DNA from: Oncomelania hupensis
Lineage: Eukaryota > Mollusca > Gastropoda > Littorinimorpha > Pomatiopsidae
DNA length: 64,000 bases
Reading direction: 5' to 3'
NCBI GenBank assembly: GCA_036898135.1
Contig: CM072517.1
Span: forward strand, 67,930,104 to 67,994,103
The position numbers and the translations under genes were made by a program. Shown piece by piece: positions 31,985 through 42,777 of the stretch (the stretch's first letter is position 1; each line of letters starts with the position of its first letter). A model generated the notes under the pieces. It worked only from the letters and a program-made list of their open reading frames with translations, did no database searches and was not told the DNA's origin.

Positions 31985-34808
31985 CTCCGAATCCAGGACT
32001 CGAAGAGATCAAAACAGCACAGAAAGCGGACGCCTCGATAGCGAAGTGCTTCCAGAAGCTACCCAAGGCGCACACACCCCGCACAAAGGAGACTTCTACA
32101 TGGAAGACGGAGTTCTACATCGACAAGGAGATGGAGATCACACCCAACTAGTACTACCAGCCACCCTTCGAGCCCAAGTACTAGAATTAGGCCACAGCAT
32201 GCCACTCAGCGGACACATGGGAATTGGAGCCACAGTGCAGAGAATCAGCGCACACTACTATTGGCCAGGAATCACGGAGGATGTCAAGCGCTACGTGAAA
32301 TTTTGTCACCAATGTCAACGATATTCCCCGCGACATCACACCGATAAGTTACCTTAGGACCATCAGTTGTAGTCGGCGTGCCATTCCAGCAAGTCTCAGT
32401 AGACATAGTCGGACCACTGCCCATGACCAAGAAGCGGAACAGATTTCTACTCACACTCGTCGACGCATGTACGATGTGGTGCGAAGCAGTCCCGTTGCCA
32501 GCGATCGACACCAAGAAGATTGCAGATGCACTCATCGCCATCTTTACCAGAGTCGGATTCCCGGACAGCATTAGAACGGACAACGGATCTCAGTTCACCG
32601 GCCGCCTGATGCAAGACGTGTTCGAGTTGATACAAGTTCATCACATTCGCACAACACCGTACCACCCAGCCAGCAACTGACAAGTAGAAAGACTGAATGG
32701 AACCCTTCTCACCATACTCAGGAAAGTCGCCGACGACAATCCAGAAGCGTGGGACACCTACGTGAATGCGGCACTGTTCGCATACCGAGAAACACCCCAT
32801 GCAGCCACAGGTTACACCCCGTCCACATTGCTATTCGGCAGACCTCTAGCAGGACCGCTAGAAGCCCTACGCAGAAGTTGGACGGAAGCCAAGATAGACG
32901 ACACACCCAAAGGTGCCACCAAGTACGTCGCAGACCTGCAGGAAACCCTCAAAGCAACGTGGAAGAAAGCTGGTGAAGCACTGAAGAAGGCAAGAGCCCG
33001 TCAGGCGAAGTACTACAACCGCCACGCGAAGGACAGAGAACTGCAAGTCGGCGATCAAGTGCTACTCTTACTTCCAAGTGGAACCAACAAGCTGGACATC
33101 GCTTGGAGAGGACCGTACCGGGTGACTGCCAAGAAATCCAAGACAGTCTACCAAGTAGAGGTAAACGGGAGAGCCCGATACCACTACATCAATCTCCTCA
33201 AGAAATACACGGACCGACCAGCGACCCCCAGCACTCACAATTTGCTAGCCATCGCCATCGCGGAAGAAGGAAAAAGCACGGAGACGAATGCACTAGAGTA
33301 TCCCTTGTACTCCAAAGAAACCCACAAAGACGTGATACTCAACGGAGACCTAGCCGCCAAACAGCAACAGCAAGTACTACAGGTCATTCGACAACATCAG
33401 ACTGTGCTAACAGACCGACCAGGGAGGACAGACCTCGTCGAAGTAACCTTAACGGTGACCGACCCAACACCCGTCCGCCAGAAGCTCTACCCGATGCCAC
33501 TGTCGCAGCAGCGAGCCATCAAGGAAGAGATAGACACCTTACTGGCAGCCGGAATCATCTCAGAGTCTACTTCACCCTACAGCGCAGGCACGGTATTGTT
33601 GCGAAAACCCTGCGGAGAGCATCGACTGTGCATCGACTTCAGGCTCCTGAATGCGGTAACGCAGTTCCAGCCAGAGCCACTCCCGGACCAGACAGACCTA
33701 TTTGCCAAGCTACAGCGAGCGAAGTACTTCTCACGCATCGACCTCAGCAAAGGATACTACCAGATACCAGTGCAACCGCAAGTCCGAAAGTACCTAGCGT
33801 TTAGCACTATGGAAGGACACTTCGAGTTCAACGTGCTTCCATTCGGACTCCACAACGCACCCAGCATCTTTAGCGCCATGATGCGAAAACTCCTGGCACC
33901 CCTGAGCAGCGAGCACCTACACTCGTTTATGGACGACATCCTCATCGCAACACCTACGTGGGAGGAACATGTCACGCTAATACAACAACTACTCGCCCGC
34001 CTCAGAGACACGGGATTGACGGCAAGACCCACCAAATGTCAGATTGGATTCACCGAGCTAGAATTCCTGGGACACACCATCAGTCCAGGGAGCCTGCGAC
34101 CGGTAGAAAAGACCGTGAAACGCCTACTCGACGCTCCTAGGCCCAAGACCAAGAAGGAAGTGCAGTCGTTTCTAGGACTCTGCGGCTTCTACCAGAAGTT
34201 CATCCCCAACTACAACAGCATCGCCGTGCCACTGACAAATGGAACCCGGAAAATCGCCCCGGACAAAGTAGTTTGGACAGCGGAATGTGAGACAGCATTC
34301 CAAACCCTCAAGGACAGAATGACATCGGCGCCAGTACTCCACCTACCCGATTTGACTCAGCCCTTCGTTCTTCGCACCGACGCCAGTGACTTAGGACTCG
34401 GAGCCGTGCTGCTACAGCGCGACCCCAAGAGACGCTATTCCCTGTCGCCTACGCCAGCAGAAAATTGAGACCCGCCGAGACCCACAACGCCACGTCGGAG
34501 AAAGAATGCCTTGGACTAGTCTGGGCCATACAGAAGTTTCAACTCTACCTGTATGGGACCCACTTCACAGTTCAGGTGGACCACCAACCACTCTCGTTCC
34601 TGGCAGCCTCCAAATCCTTGAACTCTCGCCTGACTCACCCTCACTCACAGGCACCTTTCAGGTATACTCATTCCAAATCGAGTACATCCCCGGCAAAGAA
34701 AACCACGGAGCCGACTACATCAGTCGCCATCTGGTGGAGGACACAGCCGCTGTCGCCCACCCAACACAACTAAGGGCCACAGCCCCAGAATTCGTCCCCG
34801 TCCAGTAA
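31985..34808 (+). pseudogene. pol: Broken pol (INT-RT-RNase H) of LTR element 1
   Basis: Order seen: integrase zinc finger (HSMPLSGHMGIG...FCHQCQR, 32190-32330); integrase core with D in VSVDIVGPLP and D in RTDNGSQFTG, then VERLNGTLL holding the Glu; C-terminal WRGPYRV domain (33098-33200); RT (33430-34150) with IDFRLLN, SRIDLSKGYYQIP and the catalytic SFMDDILI at about 33929; RNase H with RTDASDLGLG, SEKECLGLVWAI and VQVDHQPL. Lesions: the 47-bp duplication upstream, a frameshift near 32350, an in-frame TGA at 32678-32680 replacing a conserved Gly, and frameshifts near 34440 and 34625. Integrase lies fully upstream of RT. Confidence 0.85.
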
Positions 34809-34975
34809 AACCCTGTCACTAGTGTCCATTGCTACCTGGCATAGCATTGCAGCGCAGGTAGAGCAACCTAATTAGTTTGTAAATAGGTCCCTAGGATAGT
34901 GCAGTGTTAAACTAGGCTCTGTAGTAGAAAAAGGTCGAATCCAGTAGTCATCGCCTTTTTTCAGTTGAGGGAGCC

Positions 34976-36508
34976 TGTCGCAAGATGACTAGTTTTACCC
35001 TGCTTACTTTACTATTTAGCCTTGTTTAGTCATTGTAATCTTAGAATATTAATGTTAGGCTGCAGCAGACGATGGAAGTAATCAAGCGTAGCAATGATAT
35101 ACTGCCGTTTACACACACAGTGGTAGCTGACGGTAAGAGCGAAGGCAATGACATCATCGTAGCTACGTTAGGCGAGTCTATTACCAGCCAATGAGAACAC
35201 AGGTTAGAATGGACTCAGCCAGGTCTGGTTGATTCGAATAGAGAGAGAGAACGGCAGTCGTTTTTGAAACGAGGAGCAGTAATCAGCTACACAGTTAGCA
35301 GTAAGATCTCTCCTGAATAGACCAGGAAGCAGGACTTGAGAATCTTAGAATTCAATCAAGTAGCCACGAGCCTGACTTTGTCAAACAGGTAAATGAACAT
35401 ACTTCTGTTTCATCGTGATATATTTATATTATTGTTGAAATTATGTTTGTGGAATTTGAATTGTTCGTCCAACGTTGCGTGACCACGTGGCGAAACACGA
35501 CCGGTTGCGCCGCCATGTTGTATACCTGACGGAACCACTGTTGTTTAACCTATATGTATGTTTGCAGACCAGTGGCTGTACCAGTGAATGTTTATAATAT
35601 TATTACTTCTTTATGTGTATAGTTAGCCACAATTTATATTTATGTATGTATAGGAAATTAGAGTTGAGATTCCAGTGGACCACGGACATAGCAGAATGTT
35701 CGTTGCTTATGTATAGAGATGTGGAGCTATCACTGAGGGCTACTTTGGCTTTCAGTGAGACGCTCTGCACAGACCTATTATTCAAGGTTGTGCAGAAATT
35801 CGTCTCTTATGTTACAGACGAACAGGCGAGATATCCCGTGCGCCCAACTCCACAGAAAAGAAGAGTTGGCTGTTTAGCCTCTACAGCACAGGACTGAGAG
35901 AGCAACCCTGGAAAACACTCTCCAAGACACCACAGCGTGTCAAGGAACCAAACTACACGACGACCCAGCTTGTACCAGAAGCTACCTCAACAAATGGCTT
36001 CAAACCCGCTTCACACAAGCTAAGTGCATAGGAAAAAAGTGCACTAAAACTGATAGAAGGACCACAGTAGTCCACTCTTCAGAAACTAATAGTAAAGAGG
36101 ACCACAGTAGTCCAATCTACATGAACTCTAGTAGCCAGTGCCCTATGAAGACATAGCAGCTGCCTAGACTATCAGCGATCGAATCATTTGCATTGACTAT
36201 GATTTTTTAAGGTAGATTAGTACATCTAAGATCTTGTATAGAGTAGAAGAAATAAATGTGTGATTTTAACTGCTATCAAGTGGCTGGACTACATATGATT
36301 CATAGCCGTCTGAAAGCTAGTGTGACAGTGATCTTTTACCATTTTTCTATCTATCTCTGTACCCCAGCCTTAACACAGACCGAGCTAAATAAATAAATGT
36401 ATTAAAGTAATTCACAGGGTGACTCACTAGCGGTCCCCATAGAATAAAGCGTGAGGGTTTTAGCATTCCATTGTGCAGAGCCCAGCAACCCATAAACCCC
36501 ACGTGACA
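34976..36508 (+). repeat. 3' LTR of integrase-first element 1
   Basis: 1533 bp, pairs with 28373-29903. Differences are scattered single substitutions plus 1-2 nt indels (for example GCAAGATAT against GCAATGATAT). Confidence 0.9.
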
Positions 36509-36900
36509 ATGATGATGATGATGATGATTATGATGATAATGATGATGATGATGATACGAAATGATAATAAGATGATGATGATGTGGAGGAGGAGGATCAT
36601 GATGATAGGGTTTGATTATAAAAAAACAAAACAATTTTTTAAAAAAAATGGCGTGATCAATCTATCATGACGGCTAGAAAGCGCGATCGGAGTTGCGAGC
36701 TGACCACAAATGAAGACTCTTACCCTACTGTCGTTAATGTAAAGTACCTGTACCTGACAAAGAGCTTGTGCTTGTGTTACTGGGTTAGTGTAGTGGCGAC
36801 TGGGACGCCGACCAGACCTGTTTTCAGGTTTTGCATGCGATTTTCAGCTTTTGTGACAGGAGGGTAATGACTGTGTGATGTGAATTTTTGTTTTATATAT
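36509..36900. other. GAT tail and spacer
   Basis: The GAT array continues to about 36600, then about 300 bp with no recognised feature. Confidence 0.6.
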
Positions 36901-36902
36901 GT

Positions 36903-37066
<164 letters not shown>

Positions 37067-38664
37067 CTCAAAATAATTGAAGGGCCACTGTCATATTTCA
37101 TTTAGATTAATTATTTTTTTGCTGCTATCAATAATATCGCTTATATTGCTTATTTCAAAACTTATCCAGTACAGTAACATTCAAGACAATCTTATTCTGA
37201 CAAGTAATCACATGTGTGAGTTTTGAACTTTCTGCACTGAGTTGAAAAACAAACCCAATTTTTTTTACCAAAAATGACCCTAACTTACTGTTGTCTTGCT
37301 AATAAAGCAAACTTTTCAACATTAAAAAGTGATTTGCACGCGAAAAGCTTGCATTTTCTGAGTTCAGTTCAACAATCGGCGCTTTTTTTCTGGGTATAAA
37401 TGGGAGCGCTTTTGCTGCTTTTCTAACCATGCCCCCAAGGCGACGATTGACTGATGTGGATAGAGGCAGAGCTATTGCATGGCTCCAGGAAGGGGTGGGG
37501 GTGAGAGAAGTTGGCAGGCGGCTGGGAGTGTCCCACTCCGTTGTCCAAAGGCTGCGGGAGCGCTTTAACAACACTGGAAGCGTCCAAGAACCAAGAAGGT
37601 CCGGACGCCCCCGCGTTACCACTGCAAGACAAGACCATTTCATCACCCTGTCAGCTCTGAGGATGAGGTCCGCTACAGCAAACACCATCAGAAGACAGCT
37701 TCACGCAGCAAGCAATGTTAACGTCAGCAACCAAACAATTCGCAACCGTCTACACGAGGCAAACCTGCGATCAGTACGGCCTTTGCTCACCCCAGCTCAC
37801 CGTGCAGCGCGTTTGGCCTGGGCTCGGCGTCATTTGGTGTGGACTAGGCAACATTGGTCAAGGGTGCTCTTTACAGACGAGTCTCGGTTCTCCTTGTCTT
37901 TCAACGACCGTCGAGTGAATGTTTGGAGGCGTCCACGGGAGCGTTTTGCTGATGCGACGGTGCGCGAGCATGACCGCTTTGGTGGTGGATCTGTCATGAT
38001 GTGGGGTGGCTTCGCATTAAACTTCAGAACACCCCTGCTCCAAATTCATGGCAACTTAAACGGTATTGGCTACAGGGATGACGTCCTACAACCTAGGGTT
38101 CTCCCAGCTCTGCGGGCCATTGGTGAAGATGCCATACTACAGGACGATAATGCCAGACCCCACCGAGCGCGTATCGTCAATGACTTCCTGCAGCAACAGC
38201 ACGTCATAAGGATGGATTGGCCGGCTCGATCACCCGATTTGAACCCCATAGAACATCTGTGGGATGTCTTGGGTCGACAGACACGGGCAAACCTCCCTCC
38301 AGGAGCTAACCTTGAAGTTCTGGCCCAAGTTCTCCAACATGAGTGGTTGGCCATCCCAGGAAACATCCTCCATAACCTGATACGGTCCATGAGACAACGA
38401 TGCCAAGACTGCATTGATGCAAACGGTGGCCACACCCGATACTGACTCTATAGATTTTTGGTTTCTAAAGTTTTTATTTTGTAAATGAGGGGTATGTCCA
38501 GTTAAATTGAATTTACTCGAATTTTAAGCGACTAATGTCTAAAATCTTTTTTGTTATTGATGCAGAAATGATTGCAATAAAATATGATGAACTAATAAAT
38601 TGAATTCGTGTTTCTGATTTAAAGAGAGTCCCATATGTCCAAGTGGCCCTTGTATTATTTTGAG
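37067..38664 (+). mobile_element. Tc1-like DNA transposon, full length
   Basis: 1598 bp flanked by TA on both sides (37065-37066, 38665-38666). Terminal inverted repeats begin CTCAAAATAAT and continue to AAGGGCCACT (left 37067-37089; right 38642-38664), with 2 mismatches over 23 bp. One intact transposase lies inside. The size and TA target are typical of Tc1/mariner. Confidence 0.9.
37429..38445 (+). CDS. Tc1-like transposase, intact
   Basis: 338 aa from ATG 37429 to TGA, normal length for a Tc1 transposase. The N-terminal 120 residues are two helix-turn-helix units (LTDVDRGRAIAWLQEGVGVR, RLGVSHSVVQRLRERF, SGRPRVTTARQD). The catalytic DDE triad is seen as LFTDESRFSL, then ILQDDNARPHRA, then SPDLNPIEHLWDVL, with 34 residues between the second D and E (DD34E). 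There are no stops or frameshifts, so it may be active or recently so. TATAAATGG at about 37394 could be its promoter. Confidence 0.92.
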   Translation: MPPRRRLTDVDRGRAIAWLQEGVGVREVGRRLGVSHSVVQRLRERFNNTGSVQEPRRSGRPRVTTARQDHFITLSALRMRSATANTIRRQLHAASNVNVSNQTIRNRLHEANLRSVRPLLTPAHRAARLAWARRHLVWTRQHWSRVLFTDESRFSLSFNDRRVNVWRRPRERFADATVREHDRFGGGSVMMWGGFALNFRTPLLQIHGNLNGIGYRDDVLQPRVLPALRAIGEDAILQDDNARPHRARIVNDFLQQQHVIRMDWPARSPDLNPIEHLWDVLGRQTRANLPPGANLEVLAQVLQHEWLAIPGNILHNLIRSMRQRCQDCIDANGGHTRY

Positions 38665-39929
38665 TAGTATATAATTATAGGGAGATTACACTTTGGAAGA
38701 TTTGTAACAACCCACTGAAAAGATAAAAAGTAATTGTTGCAAAGGTTATAAATACATGTGTAAATATAAAGACGGAATACACCCGTTGATGCGTAGGGTT
38801 GGGAGAGAGGCTAGGTTTGTGGTGTGAGCTGACAGAAGTTTTACAACTAAATAGGGAGAGTTTGCAAACGCTACTTCGGAAGGTTATTGGTGACGTCACG
38901 CGCAGCGAAGTCGCTTCCTACGAAGCGGGCCGCGGGTCAGGTTTGCGCGGTGATACGTGGTGGCCTCAAGTTCGCTGAAATAGCCTTCCTTGACGCAATG
39001 CGGGTTTTCTCCCTTGTATGCTGCCGGTCAAAATGTGTGTGATTTCCATCTATTAGGTATTACGGATGCAAGAGAAGGTAACTCTTCTGAGCGGATCGAG
39101 ATTTCCGGGAAACCTAACTCTAATTTTACCGCTGATACCAGGGTCAGATTACGGTCTCAAACGGCTATGTATATTGGTTCTTTCTAATACAAATGACCAA
39201 TAACGAAAGGGGAGACATTGGCGCAGCACTGCAACTACCTTTTTGGGGGGGAGCAGCTTCAACTTCGAAAAAAAAAAAAAATTCTTTATAAAAATTGCAT
39301 GCCTGTAATTTGTTTTATTATTTAACCTGACTTTAAAAAAAAATAATACAACCCCAAAAAAGTACACTTTCTGCGCGTAAAGCCTTTCAAAATGTAAAAA
39401 AATTAAAGTCCCCACGACCAATAGTTACGCCCCTTCCGGTTTCGTCGGCATTTTTTTTCCTTTATAAAAATTGCTTGGCTGTAATTTGTGTTTTATTAGG
39501 TAACCTGATGTGTCTTTTAAATAATACTACAGCAAAACTTTTTGAGCGTAAAGCCTTTGAAATTAAACAAAATTCAAGACTACACGACGAGTCGCCGCCA
39601 TGTTGTTTTCATTCGTTGTCACGGCTTCGCACACACGCATTCAGATTAGAACTCATGCGTTTCACATTAAAAGTGGTGGTTCACCCGTCCCCTATACGCT
39701 TAATGTGTCCGGGGACGTAAATTTACTCAAAAAAAAAAAAAAAAAAAAAAAAAGGTATGAAGTTATGTCAACTCCAGGGGTGAGTTTTGTTTGCAAAACA
39801 ATGTTCTTTCTTCTTTTATGTTTATTTCTGTGAATTTTGCAAGGTCTTCGTTTTGCATAATTAGTTCTCCAGTGAGTTGGGCCTACTACTAGTAGTTATT
39901 CTTGTACATCAGCACGGCAGTAGTAATTC
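38665..39929. other. Spacer with 180-bp tandem duplication
   Basis: No gene recognised. Two diverged units (about 39272-39430 and 39455-39610) share TTTATAAAAATTGC, CTGTAATTTGT, GCGTAAAGCCTTT. Poly-A run at 39729-39752. Confidence 0.6.
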
Positions 39930-39982
39930 CAAAGAGCTTATGATAGAAAGAGGGGGAACTTGGTACAGAACCGCGAGACGAA

Positions 39983-40158
39983 ATGTACGAGTTATGCTCC
40001 CTTGTCGACATGCTGAAAATGGCTCGTGGCAGAAAGTCAAAAGGCGACCGAGTGAAACAGGGCGGTGACTTTTGCACAGCTATCAATTGCCATAATGCCA
40101 GATACAAGAAAAGTTGTGTTGGCAAGTCCTTTTTCAAATTTCTAAGAGACAAAGAAAG
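39983..40158 (+). CDS. THAP zinc-finger exon (P-like transposase)
   Basis: An open frame from ATG 39983 (other in-frame ATGs at 40010 and 40019, the last with the best context, AAAATGG) ends at a phase-2 donor, GAAAG|GTAAAT. It encodes GRKSKGDRVKQGG, then FCTAINCHNARYKKSC and KSFFKFLRDKER. The C-x4-C spacing, N after the second C, and SFF.F..D..R are the first half of a C2CH THAP domain, which binds DNA in P-element transposases and in host THAP proteins. The second half should be on another exon; I do not find one inside the element. Confidence 0.65.
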
Positions 40159-40841
40159 GTAAATTGCAATTGAAAAACTTCATTTTTTTGTGTTTATATA
40201 GTCCTAAACTAAGACCGCTGCAGTGTTGTTAGTGTTAAAACAATTGGAGAGCGGCTTGAATGATTCATGTTATACCTATGTGCTAAATCCAAAACAGTTT
40301 GCTTGCTGACAGTTTACGTTCAACAGGTCGCTCACTGTTTACGTTATTGCTAGGTTGTTTGACTATATTTGTGCTTATATTTCAAAAGTAGATGTCAGAT
40401 TGGCAGTTTGGCTTCATCAAACTGCTTATGTTAACAAGTTAAATTAGACTAAGTCTGTTTTCTCCTCGTGATCAAATACTGTGCAAGATAACCCCTTACC
40501 TAGGCACAAAAATGGTCCTTGATCTGTTGTAATCCCTTTTCGTTTGAGAGTAAACGGGAAAAAAATTTAATGTAGAAACTCAGTCCTTGTTCTGATCTGT
40601 GAATTTCTGCGCATTAGATCTATATTGCGTGGAATGTTGTAGTCTAGCCAGTAGGTTCTGATTGTTCTGTCTGATTAATTAATTATTTTCCATGAAGTGA
40701 CTGATGTTATTAAGCCAGTGATGTGGGAGGTGAGAGGGTTGAGGGGTAGGGAGACACCTGATATAAATTAAATTCACACTATTAGTGAAACATTTTGTTA
40801 TTGTGCTTTATTGTGATTAATTGATCGAATGACAGAGCTCT

Positions 40842-40864
40842 CTCTCTCTCTCACTCTCTCTCTC

Positions 40865-40900
<36 letters not shown>
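40842..40900. repeat. CT microsatellite in element P1
   Basis: CT repeat with a few interruptions, inside the P-like element. Confidence 0.9.
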
Positions 40901-41339
40901 ACGATTATGGATTTACAATTTCGGATAAATGAAACAGTCTGTCATGCATATTTTAATTTTAAAATATCTGTCGTTGATTAAAAAATAATAAATTCCAGGG
41001 CAGAAAACGAACCTATGACATACACACATAAGCAGCATAAAAGCACCTAATAAATGTCAATAAGTAAACATAAACAAAAAACAAACAAAAAAAAGACAGC
41101 AGTAGCGGAATGTTAATAATAATGATGGTTAAAAGTTTGGTTTTTGCAAACGTTGCCATAAAATGTTCTTTTGCAATGGCATAGGCTCAATAAGTTACCA
41201 CGCACAGATCATTCATATAGCAGATGGTGAAATATAGCAAGCCCGAGCAAAGGGAAATAATCCGTGAGAGCGTCTCGCATTTTTGTATAGGACATAATGG
41301 AAGTTCCCTCTCTTTCCGTAATAAGCTCTTTGGTAATAC

Positions 41340-41930
41340 TAGGTTTGTAAGTGGGTTATTGTCCCTTGATTGTCTACAGGTCCCAAGTTATAACTCTTAA
41401 ACACAATTTAGGCTTTCAATGTATTATTTTTTTGTTGTATTTTACTCCATAACTCCCAAAAAGATCTTGATATTGTCGAACAATTAATTAATATGAATTA
41501 TGAATATCTATAAATGCATATTTATTTTCGTATATTCTGCTAAAACTGGCAAAACTTTTTGTTTTCTGCGCATACTAGAGGGTTCTGCATTTTGTTGTGT
41601 AAATACAGTGCCTTTTTATGCACTTTGTATTAATTTTAGACACTTGAGCCACTTTGGGGAAAAACGCATTTTATTTTTGTGTGAGGGTTACCCACTTTGA
41701 ACAGTTAAATGAGTGCCTTATTGACCGATTTTAACAATTTAAATTTTTTTAATCTTCTAAAGGTTTGTACTATATAATAAAAACAAAATAAAACATCCTG
41801 AACCAAAATAAAATTTTCGTCCGTAATACCTACATCTATTTTTACTCATTGAATGATTGAAGATGAACCAGAAGTTGTTAAGAATAAGTTACGATATACC
41901 ACGCTGCTGTTTGACTGAACGATTGGTCAC
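41340..41930. other. AT-rich spacer
   Basis: No gene or repeat recognised between element P1 and LTR element 2. The last five bases, GTCAC, are the target duplication of element 2. Confidence 0.6.
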
Positions 41931-42569
41931 TGTTACACTCAGTTCGATGATGGTGTTTTTCTTTATCAGTATTTGATTCAGCCCCGATGCTGAAGTCCTG
42001 ATAAGGTGTAACTCAGATTCGTTTATTCACACAGCCCGTCCAAACAGCATACAAGTCACAAAGTCGACGTATGAAGTTTTCCACTTTTATTCAGCATACA
42101 TCAACAACTGCATACAATTCTCAATTCAACTCAACAACTTTCACAGCAACTTTCCAAATCACTATCAACAACTTTACTCTCTCAACAACAATCTCGGCAC
42201 ACGATTAAATAACCTCTCTCTCTTCCGGAAGAATTTCGAACAATGTAGAAATGACGCACTGCCACCAATCGAATAAAAGATCGTCATCACTGACTTACGT
42301 CATTACACATTTCTTCTCCTTCCGGATCGTTCCTTCAAATTTCTACAATTATCCCGAATCTTCGATCGATAGTAAACAAGCCGATCCAGAAGATTCTACA
42401 ACAATATCGACTAACGGAAATTATCAACGTTATACAAAGCCTTTCCTAACAACAATGCAAACTCGAATCAAAGGTAAATAAACTCCATTATTGAATACTT
42501 TGCAAATCGAAACGATTAGATCTATCGTACACGCTTCCGACATACTTTCGTTCGCGTTTCAACGTAACA
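41931..42569 (-). repeat. 3' LTR of element 2
   Basis: 639 bp. It lies downstream of pol on the - strand. Appears identical to 47769-48407. Confidence 0.92.
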
Positions 42570-42777
42570 TAACCCCCCACTCAAGAAGAAATTTACCCAA
42601 ATTCTTTCAACAACGTTGAAACGTAATGCACAAATAAAGTCCACAATTGAAACTAATTTAAGACTTTCTGAATACTGTAATTGCGCTCAGCTTATCTACA
42701 CAGAGTCAATGGTTTTCATCTTCAAGTCTATCTGGATATTGTCAATGTTCACAGTTCATCCACACAGTCAATGTTCT
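42570..42777 (-). other. 3' noncoding region and polypurine tract of element 2
   Basis: 208 bp between the pol stop and the LTR. GAGTGGGGGGTTA (- strand) next to the LTR is the likely plus-strand primer. Confidence 0.65.

Larger units (their letters stand above)
28373..36508 (+). mobile_element. Ty3/gypsy-group LTR element, integrase-first, decayed
   Basis: 8136-bp element with direct LTRs 28373-29903 and 34976-36508, ends TGTCGC...GTGACA, and target duplication ATGAT within a GAT repeat. The internal order is gag, protease, integrase, reverse transcriptase, RNase H. Integrase before RT is the reverse of ordinary Ty3/gypsy and matches Gmr1-like elements. The LTRs differ at about 20 of about 1530 positions by eye. 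Pol carries several frameshifts and one internal stop, so it is not autonomous; Gag is open. Candidate primer site TGGCGAGCCTTGTCAGG starts at 29911, 7 nt after the LTR. A purine-rich tract (GTTGAGGGAGCC) precedes the 3' LTR. Confidence 0.85.
39930..41332 (+). mobile_element. P-like THAP transposon derivative, element P1
   Basis: 1403 bp with imperfect 31-32-bp terminal inverted repeats: left CAAAGAGCTTATGATAGAAA then GAGGGGGAACTT; right, on the other strand, CAAAGAGCTTATTACGGAAA then GAGAGGGAACTT. Flanks GTAATTC (39923-39929) and GTAATAC (41333-41339) look like a 7-bp target duplication with one change. A THAP zinc-finger exon with a donor site starts 53 bp inside the left end, the position of the DNA-binding exon in P elements. 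The remaining 1.17 kb is too short for a transposase core and has none, so this is a deletion derivative. CT microsatellite at 40842-40900. Confidence 0.7.

Noticed and set aside
32447..34140. Several frames of 60-230 aa on either strand over the pol of LTR element 1
   Set aside because: Off-frame shadows of the integrase/RT coding sequence.
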